Shown: positions 17,647 to 24,863 of the stretch, piece by piece | Numbering within the stretch: the stretch's first letter is position 1 | Layout of the letters: every line of letters starts with the position of its first letter | Position numbers and translations under genes: made by a program | Source of the DNA: Pseudophaeobacter sp965641885 | GTDB lineage: Bacteria; Pseudomonadota; Alphaproteobacteria; Rhodobacterales; Rhodobacteraceae | Length of the DNA: 64,000 bases | Direction of reading: 5' to 3' | Assembly: GCA_965641885.1 (NCBI GenBank) | Contig: OZ282574.1 | Coordinates: forward strand, 992,001 to 1,056,000 | Notes under the pieces: generated by a model | Told to the model about the DNA's origin: nothing | Databases searched by the model: none | The model's input: the letters and a program-made list of their open reading frames with translations, nothing else

Positions 17647-17672
17647 GCGCGCGCCGCTGTCGCGGCGCGCGC
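17647..17672. other. GC-only 11-bp hairpin after the proline racemase-family gene
   Basis: GCGCGCGCCGC (17647-17657) and GCGGCGCGCGC (17662-17672) are perfect complements around the loop TGTC. The structure ends one base from the stop codon of the minus-strand gene at 17674. There is no T run on either side, so it is either a T-less terminator or an mRNA 3'-end protector. Confidence 0.7.
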
Positions 17673-17673
17673 G

Positions 17674-18726
17674 TCACCACATATCGCCAACGGTGTAGCC
17701 TCTGGGGAAGGGGTCGCTGGGGTCCAGCGTGTAGGAGGCAAGGCTATAGATCCAGCCCTGACCTGAGAGGCTGGGCACGATGGCCGGGTAGGGACCAACC
17801 TGGGTGGTCTCCAAAATGCGCCCTGTAAAGGTGGTCCCCAGCGGGCCCGCGTTGACATAATCCTCGCCAATACCCAATTGCCCGCGCGCGTGCAGCACGG
17901 CCATTTTGGCGCAGGTGCCGGTGCCGCAGGGGGAGCGGTCGAGAATGCCGCTGGCCTCCTGCGGCTGGGCGGGGTCAAACGTACCCGTAGAAATGGTGAT
18001 AGCGCCGCGGCCATGGGTGGCGGGATCCTGCGGCGGAGCCCAAAGGTTGGTGATGCTGGGGCCTGTAATTTCTGGGTTGTCGGGATGGCTGACGGGCAGT
18101 TGTTCGGCCGTGGCGTGGCGGATGGCCTCGCTGACCCGCACGATCTCGGCGCCGTTTTCAGCGCTGGGGTCCAGCCCGATCATGGCGCCGTCAATCAGCA
18201 CAAAGAACATGCCGCCCCAGGCAACGTCCACTTTGAGGGTGCCAAGGCCTGCGACCTCGACCGGCGCATCCAGATGCATGGCAAAGGCCGCTACATTGCG
18301 AAAAGTTACCCGGGTCACCTTGCCATCGCGACAGTCGGCGCGCACCTTTATCAACCCGGCCGGAGCCTCCAGAGTGAGCTCGGTCACCGGCTCGACCATG
18401 CGCACAATGCCTGTTTCTAACAGCACAGTCACCACGCAGATGGTGTTTGAGCCAGACATCGGCGGGTATTCCGTCTGCTCAAAGATAATGAAGCCAGCGT
18501 CCGCATCCGGATGGCAGGGCGGCACGATGGCATTGCCGCACAGGCCGGGGTTGCCGCGTGGCTCACGTAGCATCTGCAGGCGAATGTCATCATGGTTTGC
18601 AGCCATATCCTGCATTTTCTCAAACACAGTTGCGCCGCGCAGCAGGGGCATGCCGCCGGTGATGACGCGGCCAGGTTCACCTTCGGCATGGGCGTCTACG
18701 GCCTGAAGAATGCGGGATGCGCGCAT
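17674..18726 (-). CDS. Proline racemase-superfamily protein (hydroxyproline epimerase/dehydratase type)
   Basis: A 350-residue member of the proline racemase superfamily, which includes proline racemase, 4-hydroxyproline 2-epimerase and trans-3-hydroxy-L-proline dehydratase. The second catalytic cysteine is present (C267 in DRSPCGTGTC). At the first catalytic position the motif reads PMSGSNT, so Ser91 replaces the Cys of racemases and the next His is also Ser. Ser-Cys members are a separate subgroup, so simple proline racemase activity is unlikely. The ATG at 18726 follows GGAGAG by eight bases; the ATG at 18750 is less likely. No other hydroxyproline genes are adjacent. Confidence 0.85.
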   Translation of the reverse strand: MRASRILQAVDAHAEGEPGRVITGGMPLLRGATVFEKMQDMAANHDDIRLQMLREPRGNPGLCGNAIVPPCHPDADAGFIIFEQTEYPPMSGSNTICVVTVLLETGIVRMVEPVTELTLEAPAGLIKVRADCRDGKVTRVTFRNVAAFAMHLDAPVEVAGLGTLKVDVAWGGMFFVLIDGAMIGLDPSAENGAEIVRVSEAIRHATAEQLPVSHPDNPEITGPSITNLWAPPQDPATHGRGAITISTGTFDPAQPQEASGILDRSPCGTGTCAKMAVLHARGQLGIGEDYVNAGPLGTTFTGRILETTQVGPYPAIVPSLSGQGWIYSLASYTLDPSDPFPRGYTVGDMW

Positions 18727-18777
18727 GGTCTGGCTCTCCTGTTGGTGCATATTGTATCCAATTTAGCCTTTTTGCCC

Positions 18778-18805
18778 CAGTTCAGTCCAGCCAGTTCAGT
18801 CCAGC
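18778..18805. repeat. Perfect 14-bp tandem duplication in the ribB leader
   Basis: CAGTTCAGTCCAGC occurs twice head to tail (18778-18791 and 18792-18805), 128-155 bp upstream of the ribB start and 52 bp upstream of the divergent gene. It shares the CAGTCC core with the array at 16751. Confidence 0.95.
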
Positions 18806-18932
18806 CCAGGCGCCTCTGCTGCCTGAGGGCTGCGGTTTGTGGGGCTGGCATTTGCAGGCTGGGTGGGCTATTTCGCTCAGGTAACCTGCCGGGCGATGGC
18901 GCCCTGAGGCATGCGTATCGAAAGGCTGCAAC

Positions 18933-20054
18933 ATGAGCTTTGAAACACCGGGACCCGTCGAGGCCCGTTTGCGCGCGGCGATCAGCCCGATTGAAGACAT
19001 CATTGCCGAGGCCCGCGCAGGGCGGATGTTCATCTTGGTGGATCACGAGGACCGCGAGAACGAGGGCGATCTGGTGATCCCGGCGCAGGCTGCCGATGCT
19101 GCTGCGATCAACTTTATGGCCACCCATGGGCGCGGGCTGATCTGCCTGACGCTGCCTGCCGAGCGGATCGAAGAGCTGGGCCTGCCCATGATGGCGATGC
19201 ATAACTCGTCGCGCCACGAGACTGCCTTTACGGTGTCGATTGAGGCGCGTGAGGGCGTCACCACTGGCATTTCTGCGACGGATCGCGCGCATACCGTTGC
19301 CACGGCGATTGATCCTGGCATGAGCTCTGCCGATATTGCCACACCGGGTCATGTGTTTCCGCTGCGGGCACGGCGCGGTGGCGTGCTGGTGCGGGCAGGG
19401 CATACCGAAGCGGGCTGTGATGTGTCGCGTCTGGCGGGGCACTACCCGGCCTCGGTGATCTGCGAAATCATGAACGAGGACGGTACTATGGCGCGTCTGC
19501 CTGACCTAGTGGATTATGCCGCAACGCACGGGCTGAAGATCGGCACCATCTCGGATCTGATCACCTACCGGTCGCGTAATGACAATCTGGTTGTTGAAAC
19601 CAGCCGCAGCACGGTCACGTCGGAATTCGGCGGCGACTGGGAGATGCGGATCTTTACCGATCAGACCCACGGGGTTGAACATGTGGTGCTGATCAAAGGC
19701 GATATCACCACCGCAGGCCCGGTGCTGACCCGGACCCATGCGTTGCACGAAGCTTCGGATATTCTGGGCCTTGGCCCCAAACCGGTGCGCGAGCTGCCCC
19801 GCGCTATGGAGCTGATCGCCGCTGAGGGCCGCGGTGTGGTCTGCCTGTTCCGAGAGCCGCGCCATGCGCTTTATGCGCCCGAGGACGACGGGCCGCGCAC
19901 GATCAAGCAAACCGGCCTTGGTGCACAGATCCTGTCGGAATTGGGGATTGAGGAGCTGGAGCTTTTGACGGATTCGCCTGCGACAACCTATCTTGGTCTC
20001 GACGCCTATGGCCTGTCGATTACCGGCACCCGCCCCATTTTGAAGGACACGTAA
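18933..20054 (+). CDS. ribB: 3,4-dihydroxy-2-butanone 4-phosphate synthase with degenerate RibA-like domain (RibBX type)
   Basis: The N-terminal part (about residues 20-215) is a complete DHBP synthase, making the four-carbon riboflavin precursor from ribulose 5-phosphate: DHEDRENEGDLVIPAQ, RHETAFTVSIEA, HTEAGCDVSRLAG. The C-terminal part (about 220-373) resembles GTP cyclohydrolase II, but the zinc-cysteine segment is missing: where RibA has three clustered cysteines, this protein reads RTHALHEASDILGLGPK. It is therefore unlikely to open the GTP ring. This matches the RibBX class described in Proteobacteria; a true RibA should lie elsewhere. ribH starts one base after its stop. Confidence 0.95.
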   Translation: MSFETPGPVEARLRAAISPIEDIIAEARAGRMFILVDHEDRENEGDLVIPAQAADAAAINFMATHGRGLICLTLPAERIEELGLPMMAMHNSSRHETAFTVSIEAREGVTTGISATDRAHTVATAIDPGMSSADIATPGHVFPLRARRGGVLVRAGHTEAGCDVSRLAGHYPASVICEIMNEDGTMARLPDLVDYAATHGLKIGTISDLITYRSRNDNLVVETSRSTVTSEFGGDWEMRIFTDQTHGVEHVVLIKGDITTAGPVLTRTHALHEASDILGLGPKPVRELPRAMELIAAEGRGVVCLFREPRHALYAPEDDGPRTIKQTGLGAQILSELGIEELELLTDSPATTYLGLDAYGLSITGTRPILKDT

Positions 20055-20055
20055 T

Positions 20056-20607
20056 ATGGCCGGACACGAACAGCACTATATCATGCCACGCGCGCGTTTT
20101 GAAAAGCCGGTGAAACTGGCCATTGTCATGTCGCCTTACTATAAAGATATCGCCGACAATATGCTGGCGGGCGCCGTTGCAGAGATCGAGGCGGCTGGCG
20201 GCACCTATGAGGTGGTCCAGGTGCCTGGCGCGCTGGAAATTCCGACGGCAATCACCATTGCGGACCGTAGCTCAAACTTTGATGGCTTTGTGGCGCTGGG
20301 CTGCGTCATTCGCGGCGAAACCACCCATTATGACACGGTCTGCAACGACAGCAGCCGCGCCATTCAGCTGCTGGGCTTGCAGGGGCTCTGCATTGGCAAT
20401 GGCATCCTGACAGTCGAGAACCGCAAACAGGCCGAGGTGCGCGCCGACCCTGGTGATCAAAACAAGGGTGGCGGGGCTGCAGCTGCGGCCTTGCATCTGA
20501 TCGCACTGACGCGTAAATGGGGCGCCCAGACCAAGGGAGTCGGCTTTAAGGCGCCTTCCGAAGCCATTCAGCTGGCTGGCACAGAAAACGGACCCCGCAC
20601 AGCATGA
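20056..20607 (+). CDS. ribH: 6,7-dimethyl-8-ribityllumazine synthase
   Basis: Condenses the RibB product with the pyrimidine to form lumazine, the substrate of RibE. The 183-residue protein has the family motifs VQVPGALEIPTAI, GFVALGCVIRGET, HYDTVCN and GNGILTVENRKQA. The catalytic histidine lies in the GETTHYD segment. It starts one base after ribB and its stop overlaps the nusB start by four bases, so ribB-ribH-nusB is one translationally coupled unit. Confidence 0.97.
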   Translation: MAGHEQHYIMPRARFEKPVKLAIVMSPYYKDIADNMLAGAVAEIEAAGGTYEVVQVPGALEIPTAITIADRSSNFDGFVALGCVIRGETTHYDTVCNDSSRAIQLLGLQGLCIGNGILTVENRKQAEVRADPGDQNKGGGAAAAALHLIALTRKWGAQTKGVGFKAPSEAIQLAGTENGPRTA

Positions 20608-21086
20608 CCAATTCTGACGCAGCCCCCAAGGGCAACGGCAAGACCCAGATGAAATCAGCAGCCCGGCTCTATGCCGTGCAGGCGCTGTTTCAGATGGAGC
20701 ATAGTGATCAGACCTTTGACAAGGTGATCGCTGAATTCGAAAACCACCGGTTTGGGGCTGTCTATGAAGACGACGAAATGGCCGAGGGTGACACCACCCT
20801 GTTTCGTAAGCTTTTGAAAGACGCCGTGAATTTTCAGGCGCCGATCGACCAGATGACGGATCGGGCGCTGGTGGCAAAATGGCCCATTGGCCGTATTGAC
20901 CCCACCCTGCGGGCGTTGTTCCGGGCTGCCGGAGCCGAGCTGACCCAGTCAAAGACGCCGCCTAAAGTGGTGATAAACGAGTTTGTTGATATTGCCCGGG
21001 CCTTTTTTCCTGAAGGCAAGGAATCGAAATTCGTCAATGGCGTGCTGGACCATATGGCGCGTGAGGCAAAGCCCGAAGCCTTCTGA
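20604..21086 (+). CDS. nusB: Transcription antitermination protein NusB
   Basis: RNA-binding factor for rRNA antitermination, 160 aa. The motifs SAARLYAVQALFQMEH, RIDPTLRALFRAAGAEL and PPKVVINEFVDIARAFF..KFVNGVLD are typical of NusB. The start overlaps ribH by four bases (ATGA). An acidic insert (VYEDDEMAEGD) lies between the helices. A strong terminator follows 25 bp after the stop. Confidence 0.96.
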   Translation: MTNSDAAPKGNGKTQMKSAARLYAVQALFQMEHSDQTFDKVIAEFENHRFGAVYEDDEMAEGDTTLFRKLLKDAVNFQAPIDQMTDRALVAKWPIGRIDPTLRALFRAAGAELTQSKTPPKVVINEFVDIARAFFPEGKESKFVNGVLDHMAREAKPEAF

Positions 21087-21111
21087 ATCAGGTCTGCTTT
21101 TTGACAATGGA

Positions 21112-21143
21112 AAAAACGCGCCGCATCACTGTGGCGCGTTTTT
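21112..21143 (+). terminator. Intrinsic terminator after nusB
   Basis: A perfect 11-bp stem, AAAAACGCGCC (21112-21122) with GGCGCGTTTTT (21133-21143), closes a 10-base loop and ends in a T run. It terminates the ribB-ribH-nusB unit. Confidence 0.93.
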
Positions 21144-21315
21144 CTTTGTCGTGATCTGGCAGGTTTGGTGATCAATCGTGACGCGGGGGCCGGATTGGGC
21201 GGCTCTTGGGTGGCTACGCGGGTTGGATTGGGCCAAAATCCACCTATATACACAGAAGCGCTGGACCTCACGGGGCGCAGTGCTAAGCTCCTTTGTGAAA
21301 ATGAGTGAGGATATC

Positions 21316-21645
21316 ATGCCCAAACTGGTGAAGCTCTACATCAAAAACGTCATTATCGGATTTGCAATTTCGGCGGGTTTCGTCGCGCTTTTGCTCTGGT
21401 TTAATGTGATGAACCTGTGGGGACTGGTCAGCCAGTCAAGCGATGGGCTTCTGGCAGTGTTTTTGCTGTGGTTCATGAATGGCATTGTCTTTGCCGGCGT
21501 TCAGTTTGCCTATGTGATCATGTCCATGGCAGGAAATGACAGCGGTCCACGTCGCGGAACACCGGTGGTGAGCCAGCTCAAACCGATCCGGGTTACGGTT
21601 GAGGCTCAAAAAACCCGCTCGCACCAGAAATCGCCGCGTCGGTGA
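21316..21645 (+). CDS. Small two-helix membrane protein of unknown function
   Basis: A 109-residue inner-membrane protein with two predicted transmembrane helices (about residues 10-30, IGFAISAGFVALLLWF, and 42-62, GLLAVFLLWFMNGIVFAGV) and a basic C-terminal tail. I chose the ATG at 21316, which has GAGTGAGG six bases upstream; an ATG at 21301 would add five residues. I do not recognise a named family, though such proteins are common in this group. It has its own strong terminator and so is probably a single-gene unit. Basic residues at the C-terminus suggest a cytoplasmic tail. Confidence 0.75.
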   Translation: MPKLVKLYIKNVIIGFAISAGFVALLLWFNVMNLWGLVSQSSDGLLAVFLLWFMNGIVFAGVQFAYVIMSMAGNDSGPRRGTPVVSQLKPIRVTVEAQKTRSHQKSPRR

Positions 21646-21738
21646 AGGCGGAGCTGGCCAGCCGAGGTGGCCAGTTGAGCCAGTCAGCCTAACCAACCAG
21701 TTAAAATTCCCTGGCAAAGCGCCAGAGACGCTTAGAAT

Positions 21739-21779
21739 AGAAAAACCCGCGCTCTCAGCAATGAGGCGCGGGTTTTTCT
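21739..21779. terminator. Strong, possibly bidirectional terminator
   Basis: A perfect 14-bp stem, AGAAAAACCCGCGC (21739-21752) with GCGCGGGTTTTTCT (21766-21779), has a 13-base loop. A-run and T-run flank the G+C core symmetrically, so it can work on either strand. It follows the membrane protein gene. Confidence 0.9.
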
Positions 21780-21841
21780 CAGCCTTCTGGCAGAAACTGT
21801 GACGGGACCACCAAACAGACGTGCGGTTTTGATTCCCGGGG

Positions 21842-21857
21842 ACCTGTATGTACAGGT
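21842..21857. promoter_or_regulatory. Short palindrome with lux-box-like half sites
   Basis: ACCTGTA and TACAGGT are perfect 7-bp inverted repeats around TG. The half sites equal those of the classical LuxR box, but the spacer is 2 bp instead of about 6. It lies in the 447-bp gap before mmcB. No luxI or luxR gene is in the window. Confidence 0.3.
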
Positions 21858-22066
21858 GGGCGCCAGGTAAACGGACCAGGGTCCGAACAGAGCCAGCTCC
21901 CGTGGAATTGCTTAAGGCCACTGGAATGCTGCCGGTCACTGAAAGGGCAGAACCCGCCACTCATCTCACGTAGTCCTCTGCCTGCGGTAAATCAAGGGGA
22001 AGAGAGGGCAGAGCTCTTCTGTGGCAACAATAAACTCTTGCCGGGCCGTCCCAGGGCTTGCAATGT

Positions 22067-22081
22067 GTTCCCCTCTTGTTC
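22067..22081. promoter_or_regulatory. LexA (SOS) box GTTC-N7-GTTC upstream of mmcB
   Basis: GTTC at 22067-22070 and GTTC at 22078-22081 with a seven-base spacer match the alphaproteobacterial LexA operator exactly. It ends 11 bp before the mmcB start codon, where bound LexA would block transcription. It also favours the ATG at 22093 over the GTG at 22021, since the longer frame would place the operator inside the coding region. Confidence 0.85.
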
Positions 22082-22092
22082 ACGTTGGGGCC

Positions 22093-22575
22093 ATGACTGA
22101 CCTTCTGCAACCCGGACAGCGACTTGCCCGTGGCGTGTCACGCCATCTAGCCGCCCTTGGCTTCTCCTCGCTGGAAGAGTTCGTGCCGACGCGGGGGCTA
22201 CGGGTGGATGTTGTGGGGCTGGGGCCCAAGGGGGAGCTCTGGGTGATCGAGTGTAAATCCAGCCGCGCCGATTTTCAGTCTGACAGCAAATGGCAGGGGT
22301 ATCTTGATTGGTGCGACCGGTATTTCTGGGCCGTGGATATGGATTTCCCGGTTGAGCTGTTGCCAGAGGGGACCGGGTTGATCATTGCCGATGACTATGA
22401 TGCGGAGGTGATCCGCATGGCGCCAGAGGCGAAACTGACCGCCGCCCGACGCCGCAAACTAATCCAGAAATTTGCCACGGACGCGGCACGGCGTCTTCAA
22501 ACCCTGCGCGATCCGCGTCCTGGTCTGGGCGGCCAGTGGATTACCAGGCCTCCGCGTGACGCCGGTATCCTCTGA
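22093..22575 (+). CDS. mmcB: MmcB family DNA repair protein
   Basis: A 160-residue restriction-endonuclease-fold protein of the MmcB family, named for a role in mitomycin C resistance in Caulobacter. A PD-(D/E)xK-type core is visible: VPTRGLRVDVVGLGPKGELW followed by VIECKSSRADFQSD, with D, E and K in the right order, then YLDWCDRYFWAVD. The ATG at 22093 was chosen because of the LexA box just upstream and because the preceding frame lacks protein character. SOS control is inferred from that operator. The convergent DUF6324 gene lies 31 bp downstream. Confidence 0.92.
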   Translation: MTDLLQPGQRLARGVSRHLAALGFSSLEEFVPTRGLRVDVVGLGPKGELWVIECKSSRADFQSDSKWQGYLDWCDRYFWAVDMDFPVELLPEGTGLIIADDYDAEVIRMAPEAKLTAARRRKLIQKFATDAARRLQTLRDPRPGLGGQWITRPPRDAGIL

Positions 22576-22606
22576 CCCAGCCCATAGGGCCGTTCGGGGC
22601 GTTTCG

Positions 22607-22795
22607 TTAGCCCGCTACAAGACGCGCGGCCTGGGCTGCAGCGCGCATCTCGTCTGCAATTTCTTCGGCCTCTTCAGGTTCAAAATCCATCGGAATCTCG
22701 ATCCCCTCGGCCTCGATGAAAAGACGCACCATACCTTGATCGGTCGGGCCGATCTGCATGTTCGCCTCGATATCGCGTTCGCTATTGATACCCAT
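22607..22795 (-). CDS. DUF6324 family small acidic protein
   Basis: A 62-residue protein with the pattern MGINSERDIEANMQIGPTD followed by VRLFIEAEGIEIPMDFEPEEAEEIADE, which I recognise as the DUF6324 family of Rhodobacteraceae. It is acidic and soluble, without membrane segments. The ATG at 22795 has GGAG seven bases upstream; the longer frame to 22888 has no protein character before it. It is divergent from the GNAT gene and convergent with mmcB. Function unknown. Confidence 0.85.
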   Translation of the reverse strand: MGINSERDIEANMQIGPTDQGMVRLFIEAEGIEIPMDFEPEEAEEIADEMRAAAQAARLVAG

Positions 22796-22886
22796 TTTGC
22801 ACTCCTGCCGCAGCGATGTATTGCTCGTTTCTGGTGCTAGCCCGCAAAAGCTTGAAACGCAAGCGGGCTCTGGGCTTTGATAGGGC

Positions 22887-23369
22887 ATGACAGATGTAGC
22901 CCTGCGCCGATTCGTACCGACAGATTGCCAATGGCTGGTGGCGCGCCACCAGGATGTTTATGCGCGCGAGGAGGGGTTTGATATGACATTTGGCCCCTTG
23001 GTTGCTGATATCTTGCAGAAATTTTGTGAGTCCCATGATCCTGCCTGTGAACAGGGTTGGATTGCTCACCGCGGCGGCGACCGGTTAGGGTCTATTTTTT
23101 GTATGCGTCAAACTGCACAAACCGCAAAGTTGCGCCTGTTTCTTTTGACCCCCGAGGCGCGCGGCAAGGGCCTCGGAAAGCTGCTGTTGCGCCAATGTAT
23201 GGATTTTGCACGCGGCTCCGGGTATCGCGACATGCAGCTTTGGACCCATGAAAGCCACCAGGCCGCCTGCGCGCTGTATGCGGCTTTTGGATGGCAATTG
23301 GTTGCCAGCAAACCCGTACACTCGTTTGGTCAGGATTTGATCGAACAAAGCTGGGAACTTGTGCTATAA
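22887..23369 (+). CDS. GNAT family N-acetyltransferase
   Basis: A 160-residue acetyltransferase of the GNAT superfamily. The acetyl-CoA-binding motif A is clear (FLLTPEARGKGLGKLLLRQC, about residues 85-105), followed by the motif B region with CALYAAFGWQLV. The substrate is unknown; small-molecule or protein amines are both possible. The start gives MTDVALRRFVPTDCQWL, a normal GNAT N-terminus. It lies just upstream of tRNA-His and is probably transcribed from the divergent promoter region shared with the DUF6324 gene. Confidence 0.9.
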   Translation: MTDVALRRFVPTDCQWLVARHQDVYAREEGFDMTFGPLVADILQKFCESHDPACEQGWIAHRGGDRLGSIFCMRQTAQTAKLRLFLLTPEARGKGLGKLLLRQCMDFARGSGYRDMQLWTHESHQAACALYAAFGWQLVASKPVHSFGQDLIEQSWELVL

Positions 23370-23412
23370 TCCTCTTGCGCTTTGGTTTTCTCTAGGCTAA
23401 ATCGCCCCCAGT

Positions 23413-23489
23413 GCCGCCTTAGCTCAGTTGGTTAGAGCGCCTGATTGTGGATCAGGAGGTCGCCCGTTCGAACCGGGCAGGTGGTACCA
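23413..23489 (+). tRNA. tRNA-His (anticodon GTG)
   Basis: A 77-base cloverleaf with encoded CCA. The anticodon loop TTGTGGA has GTG at 23447-23449, flanked by the perfect 5-bp stem CCTGA/TCAGG. The T arm contains GTTCGAA between CGCCC and GGGC-type strands. The acceptor stem pairs GCCGCCT with AGGTGGT (two G-T pairs). The base before G1 is T and the discriminator is A, so the usual G-1:C73 pair of tRNA-His is absent. This is a known alphaproteobacterial feature matched by an unusual HisRS. Confidence 0.97.
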
Positions 23490-23801
23490 TTAAAACAATC
23501 ACCCCGACAATTTTCAAAATCGAGTTGCAGAGTTCCTTCCTCGCAATGGACTATCGTCCGCCGGAACTCCTGAGGCGATCTACATTGTTTGCGTCCTCTG
23601 ACCCTGATCTGGAGTAACGATCAGCGGTTTGAGACTGCACAGGTTGGGCCGCATCGCTGGTTTCGCATCCCATCAGTCGATATGTGCAACACAGCCGATA
23701 GGGGCTGACAGCAGCGCGGTGTCTTCGACTGTTGAGGGCACAGCCAAGGGGGGGGTGAGCCTGCAGCGGGAGAGCATTTGGCCACGCGGTGCGTGTCGCG
23801 G
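23490..23801. other. Gene-free stretch downstream of tRNA-His
   Basis: About 310 bp without a convincing gene. It holds a 7-bp inverted repeat (GAGTTCC and GGAACTC at about 23530-23573) and only short frames with unnatural composition. I looked for a repeat of the tRNA 3' end that would mark an attachment site and saw none nearby. Confidence 0.5.
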
Positions 23802-24863
23802 CTATCTCAGGGTTGAACCTGTTGTCGCCTCAAGGGTTAGCCAGACATCTTTTTCAATGTTTTTTATGTTATTGACGTAAATGTCTCTCTGGAATTCTGG
23901 CATGAGCCGATAGGATAGAATTGACATAGTTGCGTTTGCTTCGAAGAGTACAAATTCAGTGTCCGATTTCCAGCCGATATCCACTCCGAAAAAATCAAGC
24001 CCAACTTTTTCCCGAATGGCTTTTCCCAATTTTTGCAGCTTTTCCCATTCGCCTGCGCCTTTAAGGATGTCCACTTCTTTTTGGACCATCGCCTCATCTC
24101 TTTCGACAGAATGGATGAGCCAGGATGATCCAAAAAGAATGTGCCTCAAACGTACCCCAGATGGCGTTATGGATAGCCGAAGTTTTCTCCACTCATTATC
24201 TGAGCTTTGAAAGTCCACCCATTGAGTCATGAATATATCGCAGCCCCCCCAGGGAATGGAGTAAATTTTATCCCACTCCTTTTTGGACCCTATGAACAAG
24301 AGGTTTTGCCCCGTTTGTGACCCGGAAGGCCGTATCAGGACTGGGTATTCAAACCCTCCACACTGAAAGGCGTCTTGAAAATGGTTTGGATGGGTGGCAC
24401 GAAATCTAACACATTTTGGGGCCGTAAGATGCTGAATACCCGAGAGGGTTCTTGATATTTTGTCACGGCGCGTACCCAGGACTGCATTGGGGTGGTTAAA
24501 TATTTTCGTTTCAGAACCAGCAGTTTTTTCAGCCAGAAACCTAAGAGCATGGGGGTATCTGTCCGGATCAGCCAAATTGTTGACAATCCACTTTTTACGT
24601 CCAATCCGCGTGTCGCTAGACGTTGAATGCCAGATTTCGCGGGATTTGTTTGCGAGAACACGTTTCATTTCTGCCGTAAAGATGGTGCGGCCAGGCCAAA
24701 TCAAACTGGGAGCCGATTTTTCCTTCTTTAAAAGCGTGGTGATCTGATGATTTGATGGAATTGCACTAAATACCAGGCCGTCATTTGATCGATCTGAAGA
24801 TTTCGATCGAGATGGGCTCAGTTTTCTGTTTTTTGTGTTCTGAGCGGCCTTGGATTTTTTCAT
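23802..24863 (-). CDS. Orphan ATP-grasp domain protein, AT-richer than its neighbours
   Basis: A 353-residue protein whose C-terminal two-thirds look like an ATP-grasp ligase: NHPNAVLGTRRDKISRTL, then YPVLIRPSGSQTGQN (nucleotide-binding strand with Arg in place of the usual Lys), MTQWVDF, and GVDIG..FVLFEANATM, with the E-x-N metal ligands. The first 60 residues are basic and probably disordered. Two sampled lines are about 48% G+C, against about 60% around, and codon use differs. The substrate is unknown. No small peptide gene is seen beside it. Likely horizontally acquired. Confidence 0.7.
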   Translation of the reverse strand: MKKSKAAQNTKNRKLSPSRSKSSDRSNDGLVFSAIPSNHQITTLLKKEKSAPSLIWPGRTIFTAEMKRVLANKSREIWHSTSSDTRIGRKKWIVNNLADPDRYPHALRFLAEKTAGSETKIFNHPNAVLGTRRDKISRTLSGIQHLTAPKCVRFRATHPNHFQDAFQCGGFEYPVLIRPSGSQTGQNLLFIGSKKEWDKIYSIPWGGCDIFMTQWVDFQSSDNEWRKLRLSITPSGVRLRHILFGSSWLIHSVERDEAMVQKEVDILKGAGEWEKLQKLGKAIREKVGLDFFGVDIGWKSDTEFVLFEANATMSILSYRLMPEFQRDIYVNNIKNIEKDVWLTLEATTGSTLR

